Assembly (NCBI GenBank): GCA_022564935.1
Contig: JADFKM010000048.1
Location: forward strand, 1 to 15,170
Direction: 5' to 3'
Origin: Candidatus Dadabacteria bacterium
Lineage (GTDB): Bacteria > Desulfobacterota_D > UBA1144 > Nemesobacterales > JADFKM01
Length of the DNA stretch: 15,170 nt
Shown piece after piece: positions 1 through 8,051 of this stretch (its first letter is position 1; every line of letters starts with the position of its first letter). The translations under genes and the position numbers were made by a program. The notes under the pieces were generated by a model, which was not told where the DNA came from, searched no databases, and was given only the letters and a program-made list of their open reading frames with translations.

Positions 1-556
1 TGGCGATAGGGGCATAAGGAGCATCGTTACGGCGGCGGCCAGTTGCGGCGTGCCCGTCTTCTGCCCGGCCATTGCAGACAGCCCCTACGGCGACGCGGCA
101 CTTATTGCGAAGGGCAAGGGCTTTTCCCTCACCATCGACGCCATGAAAGATTATGTTGAATTTATGTCCCTTGCGCAGAGGATGCAGGAAACCGCAGTGG
201 TTTATATAGGAGGGGGTGTGCCTAAGGATTTCATACAACTTTTTGCCGTAACGAGCGATTTAATGTATGAGGACAGGGTGGTGCCCAACAGAGCCCCCGG
301 CCTCAACAGGAAAGGCACCGGGAATCTGGAGACCTATTATCCGCATAAATATGCGATTCAAATCACTACCGATTCCCCGCAATGGGGCGGGCTTTCGGGA
401 TGAACGTTCGAAGAGGCCGTTTCCTGGGGCAAGGAGAAATCCAACGGCAACCTCGTTCAGTGCTACTGCGACGCCACCATTGCGCTTCCGATTGTGGCAC
501 ACGCTCTTGCCGAAAGAGTGGGGGAGAAGAGACAGGGCATCGATTTTAGCGAGTAG
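1..556 (+). pseudogene. Deoxyhypusine synthase-like protein, 3' part, interrupted by in-frame TGA
   Basis: The reading frame is open from the window edge (first full codon at base 2), so the gene starts outside. Its translation resembles the C-terminal half of the deoxyhypusine synthase / bacterial DHS-like family: a VPVFCPAIADS segment, then VVYIGGGVPKDF, then YAIQITTDSPQWGGLSG. The frame stops at TGA 401-403, then continues without any shift through TFEEAVSWGK and YCDATIALPIVAHALAE to TAG 554-556. EAVSWGK is the family motif holding the lysine that forms the enzyme-imine intermediate (codon 431-433), so a product ending at the TGA would lack the catalytic residue. Family members use spermidine and NAD to transfer an aminobutyl group; in bacteria, which lack eIF5A, a homospermidine-type or other polyamine role is more likely. 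The GTG at 50 is internal. Whether the TGA is a real mutation or a sequence error cannot be told from here. Confidence 0.8.
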
Positions 557-617
557 TCTCGGGCACTAATTCGTTGGTCGTTGCGGGGGAGATTTGCATG
601 ACTCACTCCAGTTTATT

Positions 618-1589
618 TTAAGCATGCTCTTTGAGGATTTGGTTGATCTCCCGCAGCTCGGACTTTGAGAGCTTTATGTCTCCGGCCCGTGCGTTCTCTT
701 CAGCCTGCGAGGGTCTTTTAGCCCCGACGATTGCCGAGCTTATCGCCGGTTTGGACAGCACCCACGCTATGGCGAGCTGCCCCATTGTGATGCCGATTCT
801 ACCTGCTATCTTCTGGAGCTTCCTTACAACCCTTAGGTTGTCTTTGAACTGTTTTCCCTGAAAGAGGTCGACGTTATCCTGCCACATATCGGCGTCTTCG
901 AGCATCTCCCCGGAGCGCCAGTCGTCTCTTGGGAACTTCGAATTCCGGTTGAACTTGCCCGTGAGAATGCCGTAGGCAAGGGTGCCGTATGTGGCCAGGC
1001 CGATTCCTTCCCGCTTGCAGAACGGCATTATCGATTTCTCGATCTCGCGTGTCAACATGCTGTATCGCGGCTGCAGGGAGTGTATGGGCGCAGTTATGAT
1101 GCACTGTTTTATTTGCCGGACGCTGAAGTTTGATACCCCTATGTACCTCACCTTCCCAGACTTGAGCAGTTCTTTTAGTGCCTTCATCGTCGTTTCAAAC
1201 GGCGTGTTGAGGTCGGGCCAGTGAACTTGATACAGGTCGATGTAGTCGGTTTTGAGCCTCTTCAGACTCCCTTCGATGGCGTGCATTATGTGGTGCCTGC
1301 TCCCGGAGCGGTAAAGAGAGCCGTTCTCGTCCCAGTGCAGCCCGAACTTGGTTGCGATAATCGCTTCCTTTCGCCTGTTGCCCAGTGCCTTTCCGAGCAC
1401 CTCTTCTGAATGTCCCAGGCCGTATGTGTCGGCGGTATCGAAAAAATTGATGCCGAGGTCTAGAGCACGTCCGACTGCGGCAGTTGCGTTTTTATCGTCA
1501 CGCTTCCCCCATCCGCCTCCCATGGCCCAGCAGCCGAACCCGACGACCGATACCTTTAGCTTCGTTTTCCCGAGTGTCCTGTATTCCAT
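618..1589 (-). CDS. Aldo/keto reductase
   Basis: This 323-residue protein belongs to the aldo/keto reductase superfamily, (beta/alpha)8-barrel enzymes that reduce carbonyls with NADPH. The catalytic tetrad is visible as Asp51 and Tyr56 (NFFDTADTYG), Lys81 (IIATKFG) and His123 (YQVHWPD). The C-terminal GAKRPSQAEENA segment is the usual cofactor-phosphate-binding region. The open frame extends upstream to base 1670, but MEYRTLGKTKLKVS at 1589 matches the conserved family N-terminus and has a weak GGGTG ribosome site. The 27 residues upstream look unlike the family. The general type resembles the YhdN / AKR11 group, and the physiological substrate cannot be read from sequence. It is transcribed away from yraN, with a 229-base divergent spacer that shows no clear promoter consensus. 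Confidence 0.93.
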   Translation of the reverse strand: MEYRTLGKTKLKVSVVGFGCWAMGGGWGKRDDKNATAAVGRALDLGINFFDTADTYGLGHSEEVLGKALGNRRKEAIIATKFGLHWDENGSLYRSGSRHHIMHAIEGSLKRLKTDYIDLYQVHWPDLNTPFETTMKALKELLKSGKVRYIGVSNFSVRQIKQCIITAPIHSLQPRYSMLTREIEKSIMPFCKREGIGLATYGTLAYGILTGKFNRNSKFPRDDWRSGEMLEDADMWQDNVDLFQGKQFKDNLRVVRKLQKIAGRIGITMGQLAIAWVLSKPAISSAIVGAKRPSQAEENARAGDIKLSKSELREINQILKEHA

Positions 1590-1818
1590 ATTTATGCACC
1601 CATATACACAGTTTTTTATGCCATGGGAGTTTGATGCGCTCTCAATGACAATACTAGGAGTGTAATACATATAACGGAAATTGTCATCGGCGATGAGAGC
1701 GGTGCTGAAGAAATTTCCAGAATTTGATTCCCGGCATTAAATAGGTGTTAATAATATGGGAGCAAGAATGGGGGAAATCTTTTTTTGAAACTCGATTGAT
1801 GGCAAACTAGGGGCATCG

Positions 1819-2196
1819 ATGAAAAACACGAGGGCTGCTGGAAAGAAGGGCGAGGCCATAGCTTGCAGGGCTTTAGAGAGGTACGGTTACGACATAGTTG
1901 AGAAGAATTACAGGTGCAGGGAAGGGGAAATCGATATAATCGCAAGGGATAAAGACTGCCTGTGTTTCATAGAAGTGAAGTCGCGCTCTTCGGAGAGCTT
2001 CGGACTGCCGGAAGAATCCGTTACCAAAACCAAGCAGCTTCGGCTTTGGACTGTGGCGAACGTGTTCCTGGAGGAAAAGGAGGTTGAATACGACGAGCTT
2101 AGGTTTGATATCGCGGCGGTAAACCTTTTGACAGGCGAAGTAAGGGTTATACGTAACGCCTTTGAGGTCGATACCACATCTATGGAGCTTAATTGA
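1819..2196 (+). CDS. yraN: YraN family protein (UPF0102), endonuclease-fold
   Basis: The product has 125 residues, normal for the YraN/UPF0102 family. It starts with the family signature AAGKKGEAIACRALERYGYDI and continues with REGEIDIIARD and CFIEVKSRS. Asp39, Glu52 and Lys54 form a PD-(D/E)XK-like nuclease arrangement, so the fold is that of a restriction-endonuclease-like or Holliday-junction-resolvase-like protein. The biological role of the family is not settled. The ATG at 1819 is preceded by AGGGG at a suitable distance. In many bacteria yraN lies near rnhB and rplS, but neither is next to it here; it stands between a divergent aldo/keto reductase and a DUF427 gene. Confidence 0.93.
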   Translation: MKNTRAAGKKGEAIACRALERYGYDIVEKNYRCREGEIDIIARDKDCLCFIEVKSRSSESFGLPEESVTKTKQLRLWTVANVFLEEKEVEYDELRFDIAAVNLLTGEVRVIRNAFEVDTTSMELN

Positions 2197-2412
2197 AAAT
2201 TACAGCGGTCGGGCCTTAACACTATGTAATTAACAAATGACAAAACGGGCAAACACTCGCCTAAGAGCGTTGTGCCTCTATTAAATCAGGACACAGTTTA
2301 AACTCCATATCTTACATATATTGATCGCAGTTTCTTACGGTTTATGAAACTATTTCCCCACTATTTCAATCTTAATTTGATAAGGCTAATTGAATTACGG
2401 GAGGACCATAAG

Positions 2413-2694
2413 TTGAAAGCTATGTGGAACGACACAGTAATTGCAGAGAGCGATGACACCATAGCCGTAGAGGGTAACCATTACTTCCCACCTGAGAGTA
2501 TAAACACTGAGTATTTTCAGGGGAGCGATACCCATACCAGATGCTTTTGGAAAGGTATTGCCAGTTATTACAATATTTCAGTGGACGGTAGTGTGAACAA
2601 AGACGGGGCATGGTTTTACCCCGAGCCGAAGGAAGACGCCAAAAATATCAAAAACTACGTTGCGTTCTGGCATGGTGTAAAGGTTGTAGACTGA
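2413..2694 (+). CDS. DUF427 domain protein (TTG start)
   Basis: This 93-residue protein is a single DUF427 domain (Pfam calls the family NTP_transf_9, without a firmly shown activity). Recognisable blocks are AMWNDTVIAESDDT, VEGNHYFPPES, SDTHTRCFWKG, ASYYNISVDG, AWFYPEPK and a terminal YVAFWHGVKV. The frame is open back to an ATG at 2344, but that adds 23 residues that do not look like the family. A TTG at 2413 sits 7 bases after a strong GGGAGGA site (2399-2405) and gives the usual start LKAMWN, so TTG is preferred. The gene has about 215 bases of non-coding DNA before it and converges on the transporter gene. Function is unknown; sulfur or redox-linked roles have been guessed for relatives, but nothing here supports one. 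Confidence 0.9.
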   Translation: MKAMWNDTVIAESDDTIAVEGNHYFPPESINTEYFQGSDTHTRCFWKGIASYYNISVDGSVNKDGAWFYPEPKEDAKNIKNYVAFWHGVKVVD

Positions 2695-2721
2695 AATTAC
2701 TTTTAGTTATATTCACATATA

Positions 2722-4222
2722 TTATTCGGGCTTTAGCAGTAACCCTTTGGGCAGCAGGGTGCGCTCAAATACCTCAAACAGACCCTGAACTGCGAGTGCA
2801 AGGAGGGCTGCCGGTACTGCACCTTCGAGGATCAACCCAGTGTTGTCCAGGCGGATCCCAGTGAGTATCGGCTGGCCGTAACCTCCGGCTCCGATCAGCG
2901 CGCCGAGGGTGGCCGTTCCCACGTTGATAACGGAAGATGTTTTAATCCCGGCCAGGATCGAGCGCGATGCAAGGGGCAGTTCTATGAGCCTCAGCCTTGC
3001 CCCTTCGGGCAGTCCCAGAGCCATCGAGGATTCGGTGATTTCGGGCGGAATATCGCTCAGGCCCGCGTATGTGTTCCTCACTATGGGGAGGAGGCTGTAG
3101 AGGAAGAGAGCGGCTATTGCGGGGGAAGTGCCGATGCCGAGCAAAGGAATCATAAACACCAGCAGGGCCAGCGAGGGGACTGTCTGTATTATTCCTACCG
3201 CTCCCAAGATTACCTGGCCGAAGGATTTGTGACGGCGGGAAAGGATTCCCAGGGGTATCGAAATAACAATGGCTGCGGAGAGGGAGATCGCTACGAGAAA
3301 CAGGTGCTCCATTGTGCGTCTCCAGAGTCGCGATAAGAAGGTGGCGGAGCTTACGGCAGGGGATAATGATAGATGCTCGCTCAGGAACCCCGCTGCAATA
3401 TTTTGCTCGGGAATGCGGTGGAGCTTTGCCTGCGCATTCAATCCGACCATCTTCGGCTCGTCTATCCTGCCTTCAAGCTCCAATATCTGCCCCAGTATCT
3501 CCGGGGCGCTCTTGAGCAGCTCTTTCCTGTATAGTATTACGGCATCGTAGCGCGGGAAGTAGTTCAGGTCGTCATGCAGCCTGCGGATGTTGTAGTAGCT
3601 TATTTCGGCGTCGGTGGAATAGAGGTCCATTGCGTCGATGGAGCCTGTTTGAAGCCCCCTGTAGGCAAGGTCGTGGTCTAGGCCCCTGACGTCTTTTTGC
3701 GGAAGGCCGTAGTGAGAGCGAAGGCCGGGCCAGCCGTCGCCCCTGTCCATGAACTCGTTGCTGAAGGCCAGTTTGAGGCCGGGGTGATTTTGCAAATCTG
3801 AGATTTTTTCAATCCCCAGGCTCACCGCCACGTCCTCTTTCATCCCTAAAACGTATGTGTTGTTGAATCCCAGAGGGCGGCTCATAAGGATGCCGTGCTC
3901 GGCAAGGGCTTCTCTTAACTGCCGCTCGTCCCTTTATGCTCCTTCCCGAAAAGATCTCTTTAGCGATTGTTCCTGTGTACTCAGGATAGATGTCTATTTC
4001 GCCTGAAATCAGAGAGCTCCAAAGGATTCTCGTGCCTCCGAGCTGACTCCTGTGTGTGGCGCGCGCTCCGCCGGTTCGTGCGATTTGGGTGATTATCTCC
4101 CCCAGTATTACGGATTCGGTGAATTTTTTCGATGCGGTTTTTATCTCGACCGGAGTTTTCTCAGCAGCCCCAAACACAGGCGGCGAATATATCAGGAGCA
4201 GCAAAGTCAGGAGCTTTATCAA
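2722..4222 (-). CDS. Fused substrate-binding/permease ABC transporter protein, OpuC/EgtU type, frameshifted
   Basis: Two overlapping frames (4222-3809 and 3885-2722) join into one protein of about 499 residues if one extra G in the GGG at 3930-3932 is ignored. The join reads GRSIK then DERQLREALAEHGILMSRPLG without loss. Residues 1-19 are a signal peptide. Residues about 21-285 are an OpuC/ProX-like binding domain (SKKFTESVILGEI, then EIDIYPEYTGT). Residues about 300-499 are a permease with several membrane segments and the ATPase-contacting EAA loop (ESSMALGLPEGARLRLIELP). Relatives import quaternary amines such as glycine betaine, choline or ergothioneine. The start is TTG at 4222, overlapping the ATPase stop as TTGA, with GGAGG 9 bases before it. 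The domain order is binding domain first, whereas described EgtU proteins have the permease first. Placement near egtBD suggests ergothioneine, but this is inference. The frameshift may be a sequencing error or a true lesion. Confidence 0.85.
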
Positions 4223-4971
4223 TCCTGGTCGCCTCCGATAACATCGAGAGGGTTTCGCTGTGCGTTAATGAACTCGGTGACGAAGGGCTCGGCGGGTGTG
4301 CGCGCAAGCTCGGTGAGCGTACCCTGCTGCACTATGGAACCGTCCTCCATCAACACCATGGTATCTCCGAGGAACCCGGCCTCTCCTAAATCGTGGGTTA
4401 CCATTACGACCGTCTTGTTCAGTGTACCGAACACGCTCTTGAGATCGACTTGAAGCTGGTATCTAATCAGCGGGTCGAGCGCTCCGAGCGGCTCGTCTAG
4501 GAGCAGTATGTCGGGCTCGAGCATCAGGGCGCGCATCAGGCTTACGCGCTGTCTCTGACCCCCGGAGAGCTGAATCGGGTAGCGCAGCAGGCCTTCGATG
4601 GGGAACTTCGTCAGCTCGCAAAGCTCAGCTATCCTCCTCTCTATCCAGCCGCTGTCCCTGCCCAGGTGTCTTGCCATGAGGGAGATGTTTCGCTCCGTCG
4701 TCAGGTGAGGGAAGAGCCCCCCTTCCTGAATCACATACCCCATACTCTGTCTGAGCCGGTAGACGTTCGACGGGTTCAAAATATGGCCGTCAATATACAC
4801 CGATCCGATGTCCGGCTCTATGAGACCGATAATCGTCCTGAGAATAGTGGATTTGCCGCATCCGCTCCGGCCGAGTATTACTGTGGTCATGCCCGGTGAT
4901 ATCCGTAGATCTATGGCGTCAAGCGCCGTATTATCGCCGTATGTCTTTGTGATATTTTCAAGGGTAATCAT
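4219..4971 (-). CDS. ABC transporter ATP-binding protein, OpuCA/EgtV type
   Basis: The 250-residue protein is a complete ABC ATPase. It has Walker A GRSGCGKS (34-41), a Q-loop at Gln82, the signature LSGGQ (135-139), Walker B ILLLDEP (155-161) and the switch His193 (VTHD). The best match by eye is the quaternary-amine uptake group (ProV/OpuCA/EgtV), but it ends soon after the nucleotide-binding domain and lacks the C-terminal CBS pair found in OpuCA and ProV. Its stop overlaps the TTG start of the downstream fused permease, implying translational coupling and one transporter complex. No strong ribosome site is seen before the ATG at 4971. The 300-base gap separating it from egtD means it may have its own promoter. 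Confidence 0.93.
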   Translation of the reverse strand: MITLENITKTYGDNTALDAIDLRISPGMTTVILGRSGCGKSTILRTIIGLIEPDIGSVYIDGHILNPSNVYRLRQSMGYVIQEGGLFPHLTTERNISLMARHLGRDSGWIERRIAELCELTKFPIEGLLRYPIQLSGGQRQRVSLMRALMLEPDILLLDEPLGALDPLIRYQLQVDLKSVFGTLNKTVVMVTHDLGEAGFLGDTMVLMEDGSIVQQGTLTELARTPAEPFVTEFINAQRNPLDVIGGDQD

Positions 4972-5271
4972 AGCTGTGTTTTAAGGGCTGGAGGTTACTG
5001 GATTTTGAGTGTCCTCTCTTGATAGAAGCAATTGCGGGGGAAGGAATCTGCTGGTTCAGGTCGATACGCGACCACCATTCTCCTCTGTCATATTAATTTA
5101 CTTTAGGAGTGAATATAAACTTTTTTGGGGCTATTTTCTATCGCATAGAAAAGGGTTGGATTTGATGATTGCAATGGGTGAGAGTTATAGAAAGAGCGTG
5201 TAGATCAGAATAAGTGCATATTTGAGGTACGGCAGTGAGTTTTAAATCAAGTTGGTAAATGATTGCGGCGG
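4972..5271. other. Non-coding spacer between egtD and the transporter genes
   Basis: No credible gene is seen in these 300 bases. A short perfect hairpin lies at 5134-5152 (TTTTCTAT, loop CGC, ATAGAAAA), but on the transcribed minus strand it is followed by TAGCCCC and an A-run rather than a T-run, so it is not a convincing intrinsic terminator. A five-base stem GGTCG/CGACC is present near 5058-5072. No good promoter consensus was found for the transporter operon on the minus strand. The spacer could hold a terminator for egtBD, a promoter or a regulatory leader. Confidence 0.4.
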
Positions 5272-6246
5272 TTATTTCACTGTGAGATACTGGACGCTGA
5301 ATTTTTTCTCTTTATCCGTCCATACGTGTTGGACGTCGAATATTGGGGAAACCATTTCTTCAAACTCCTCTATGCCGTATTTGTACGAGTATTCGGTCAG
5401 TATGTCCTCGTCAGTTTTGAAGAAAATTTTGTTGTTGTTCATCTTCACGCTCTGATCCTTCAAGCTCACAAGGTGCATTTCGACCCTTCCGTGTTCTTTA
5501 TTGTAGAATGCTTGATGTTTCCAGAGGCTTATTTGGAAGTTTGCGCCCAGCTCTCGGTTAAGCCTTCTTAAGATGTTTAAGTTGAACTCTGAGGTCAATC
5601 CATCTTTGTCGTTGTAAGCAGCTTCCAGGGTTTCGGTGTCCTTCTTTAAGTCGACGCCTATAAGCAGGCTGCCGTCCTTGCCGACGAGCCCGGCAATACG
5701 CCCGAGAAACTTAAGGGCCTGCTCGGGGGTGAAGTTGCCGATAGTCGAGCCGGGGTAAAACACGACTTTCTTTGACCACGTCACATCGAGCGGCGGCAGC
5801 TCGAACGGCTGAGAATAATCGGCGCAAACGGGACGTATCTTTAAGCTCTCATAGTCAATTGAAAGGGCTTCGGTTGATTTGATGAGATGGTTGAGAGAAA
5901 TGTCTATGGGGACGTAGGCCGAGATGTTCTTTAAGCGGTCAAGCAGCAAGCGTATCTTTAAGCTGCTCCCGCTCCCGAACTCGATTAACAGACAGTCCTG
6001 CCCTATCAGCGAAGATATTTCATCTAGGTTGTTTTCGATTATCCCTATCTCGGTTCTGGTTAGATAGTACTCTTCCAGGTCGCAAATTTGATCGAACAAC
6101 GCCGAGCCTTCCTCGTCGTAGAACAGCTTGCAGGGAAGTGTCTTCTGCGGCTTTTTTAGCCCGCTCAAGACCTCTCGCAGGTAGCTTTCCTGCTCAGGTG
6201 AATGCACGCTGCCCTCGGAGTTATGCTTTGGTCGTAGATTTGACAT
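5272..6246 (-). CDS. egtD: L-histidine N-alpha-methyltransferase EgtD
   Basis: EgtD uses three S-adenosylmethionine molecules to turn L-histidine into hercynine, the first step of ergothioneine synthesis, in the cytoplasm. The 324-residue length from the ATG at 6246 is normal for the family. Conserved blocks are LFYDEEGSALFDQI (41-54), EEYYLTRTE (58-66), the SAM site IEFGSGSSLK (88-97) with Asp114, YPGSTIGNF (164-172) containing the histidine-binding Asn171, Tyr211, and TEYSYKY (284-290), whose Glu285 and Ser287 correspond to the residues that hold the imidazole ring. The frame is open to a GTG at 6282 inside egtB, but the ATG two bases after the egtB stop gives the usual N-terminus. With this spacing egtB and egtD form one operon, egtB first. 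No accessory egt genes follow directly. Confidence 0.96.
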   Translation of the reverse strand: MSNLRPKHNSEGSVHSPEQESYLREVLSGLKKPQKTLPCKLFYDEEGSALFDQICDLEEYYLTRTEIGIIENNLDEISSLIGQDCLLIEFGSGSSLKIRLLLDRLKNISAYVPIDISLNHLIKSTEALSIDYESLKIRPVCADYSQPFELPPLDVTWSKKVVFYPGSTIGNFTPEQALKFLGRIAGLVGKDGSLLIGVDLKKDTETLEAAYNDKDGLTSEFNLNILRRLNRELGANFQISLWKHQAFYNKEHGRVEMHLVSLKDQSVKMNNNKIFFKTDEDILTEYSYKYGIEEFEEMVSPIFDVQHVWTDKEKKFSVQYLTVK

Positions 6247-6248
6247 GC

Positions 6249-7550
6249 TTATTTTGCGAGCCTCAATCCCTTGAACTGCCACCTGGCCTCAGGGGGGAAG
6301 AAGTTCCTGTATGTGGGTCGTATATGCGATTTAGGCGTAGCGCAGGAGCCGCCTCTTAAGACCATCTGATTCGACATGAACTTGCCGTTGTACTCACCGA
6401 GTGCGCTGGAAGGGGCGCTATAACCGGGGTATGGGGAATATGAGCTTCGAGTCCATTCCCAAAGGTCGCCGAACATCTGTTGGATTGAGCCGGATGCACG
6501 GCCGTTCTGAGTGGGTATGGGATGGTAGTATCCGTCATCAGCGAAATTGCCTGAAATCTCTACCGAAGAGGATGCGGTTTCCCATTCGGCCTCTGTTGGC
6601 AGTCTCGCACCCGCCCAGCCTGCGTATGCCTCTGCCTCATAAAAGCTCAGGTGGCTCACGGGCTCCTCAGGGTTTACCCCCCTCATGCCCGCAAGTGTGT
6701 AGTGCCGCCATTTGCCCTCGAGCTTCTCCCAGTATAACGGGGCCTTCCAGTCGTTGAGCTCGATCGTAGCCCATCCGTCCGAGAGCCACAGCTCCGGTCT
6801 TTCATAGGCGCCGTCTTCGATGAACTCTACGTACTCTCCGTTTGTGACCAGGCGTGTTGCTATGGAAAATTCGCCTACGAACTGTCGGTGGAGTGGAAGC
6901 TCGTTGTCGTAGGCGAATGACTCGCCGTCGCTTCCGATCCACCGCTGTCCCTCGGGGAACTCGACCCAGCCCATTTTTTCTACGCTCTTAGTTCTAGGGG
7001 GGGTCGGTAAATCTTTACGGTAAGCGGGCTTCATGGGGTTTATGGAAAATACGTGTTTGATGTCTGTTAGCATAAGCTCCTGGTGCTGCTGCTCGTGATG
7101 CAAGCCGATCTCGATTATTGGGGCGAGCTCTTCAAATATAACTTCTCCAGAGTTTTCTAAAAATTCCAACATGTGGTTGTCGACGTGCTTGCGGTATTTG
7201 AAGGTGTCTTCAACCCCCGGTCTTGAGATAAGCCCCCGGTTAGGACGGTACCATCTCTCACCGGCCAGTACGTAGTAGGAATTGAAGAGATATGCGTATT
7301 GGGGGTTGGGAGATTTGTATTTTGGGTCTGCCTTCGGGAGTACAAATGTTTCAAAGAACCAGCTTGTGTGAGCCAGGTGCCATTTAGTGGGGCTTACATC
7401 GGGCATCGATTGGATTACATAGTCTTCAATATTGAGGGGTTGGCAAAGGGTCTCGGAGAACTTGCGCACTTCCCGGTATTTAGAGGCTAAAGAGTCCCTT
7501 CCAAGGTTTGAGGTGGGAAGAAAGTCTTTTTGCGGAGCGCCTTCGTTCAT
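6249..7550 (-). CDS. egtB: Ergothioneine biosynthesis sulfoxide synthase EgtB
   Basis: EgtB is a mononuclear non-haem iron enzyme that joins hercynine and a thiol donor (gamma-glutamylcysteine or cysteine) with O2 to form a sulfoxide. The 433 residues show the two expected parts: an N-terminal DinB-like domain (about 20-165) and a C-terminal formylglycine-generating-enzyme-like domain (about 195-433, with GDLWEWTRSSYSPYPGY and LRGGSCATPKSHIRPTYRNF). Likely iron ligands are His61 (HLAHTSWFFE), His152 and His156 (HHEQQHQE). The segment LFNSYYVLAGERW has adjacent Tyr92-Tyr93, which recalls the tyrosine pair described for the cysteine-using EgtB of Chloracidobacterium, so direct use of cysteine is possible. 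An AAGGAGG site lies 14 bases upstream of the ATG at 7550, slightly far but usable. egtD follows after 2 bases. Confidence 0.96.
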   Translation of the reverse strand: MNEGAPQKDFLPTSNLGRDSLASKYREVRKFSETLCQPLNIEDYVIQSMPDVSPTKWHLAHTSWFFETFVLPKADPKYKSPNPQYAYLFNSYYVLAGERWYRPNRGLISRPGVEDTFKYRKHVDNHMLEFLENSGEVIFEELAPIIEIGLHHEQQHQELMLTDIKHVFSINPMKPAYRKDLPTPPRTKSVEKMGWVEFPEGQRWIGSDGESFAYDNELPLHRQFVGEFSIATRLVTNGEYVEFIEDGAYERPELWLSDGWATIELNDWKAPLYWEKLEGKWRHYTLAGMRGVNPEEPVSHLSFYEAEAYAGWAGARLPTEAEWETASSSVEISGNFADDGYYHPIPTQNGRASGSIQQMFGDLWEWTRSSYSPYPGYSAPSSALGEYNGKFMSNQMVLRGGSCATPKSHIRPTYRNFFPPEARWQFKGLRLAK

Positions 7551-8051
7551 AAGATGTGTTGGTTCCTCCTTAATTGTTGGTGATAGTGATTGAAACAGAG
7601 CATTTTCTTCTCAAATGGTTAAACTATAACCCCCGATTGCTTAATAAATAATGATGTAAAAAGCTCAAATTAGCAAGAACTGACCCGTTGCTATTATGAC
7701 GTAATTGGTTCGAGCGAGTTTCATTTCTAACTGCGTTTTGCTTTCTTAAACCGAGCTTTAGCTCAAATTCAAGAGCAAAGGAGTATTATGTTCCATAGGG
7801 ATATTTTGCCTTATTTATTGGGGTAGGACTCAGTTTTTGCACATCAAATATTAGGCTGTGCGGGTTAAATTCCAGGCCGCAGGAAGAAGTTTTAAGCATT
7901 TGAGTTCTTTGGTGATATAGAGTGTTGAAAAGGAATATATAAATGATGAGCACATTATACTAATGGCTATTTCAAGCCGCCTTTGACAACTCATCTATAC
8001 TATACCCAGGCTAATTAGCTTTAAAGGTAGTAGAAAAATTAACATCATCTC
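7551..8051. other. Intergenic region between divergent egtB and groES
   Basis: This AT-rich stretch separates two divergent operons and holds no recognisable gene. On the minus strand a TATAGT (7628-7623) about 73 bases before egtB could be a -10 element, but its -35 partner is poor. On the plus strand a 12-codon ORF (ATG 7788-7790, stop 7824-7826) has an AAAGGAGT site before it, yet nothing else supports it. A TTGACA at 7983-7988 has no matching -10 at normal distance. The long spacer leaves room for undetected regulatory elements. Confidence 0.4.

Noticed and set aside
401-403. Selenocysteine or recoded TGA in the DHS-like gene
   Set aside because: Relatives have a small residue rather than cysteine at this site, no convincing SECIS-like hairpin follows at once, and TGA is used as a normal stop elsewhere in the window.
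1590-1670. 27-residue N-terminal extension of the aldo/keto reductase
   Set aside because: The conserved barrel start is at 1589; the extension has no family resemblance or better ribosome site.
1676-1718. Inverted repeat GGAAATT/AATTTCC between the aldo/keto reductase and yraN
   Set aside because: Seven-base AT-rich arms far apart; no link to a promoter or known operator.
5134-5152. Hairpin TTTTCTAT-CGC-ATAGAAAA as terminator of egtBD
   Set aside because: On the transcribed minus strand it lacks a following T-run, and the stem is AT-rich and weak.
7788-7826. 12-codon ORF with AAAGGAGT site between egtB and groES
   Set aside because: Too short, no neighbouring promoter, attenuator structure or downstream gene within coupling distance; probably chance.
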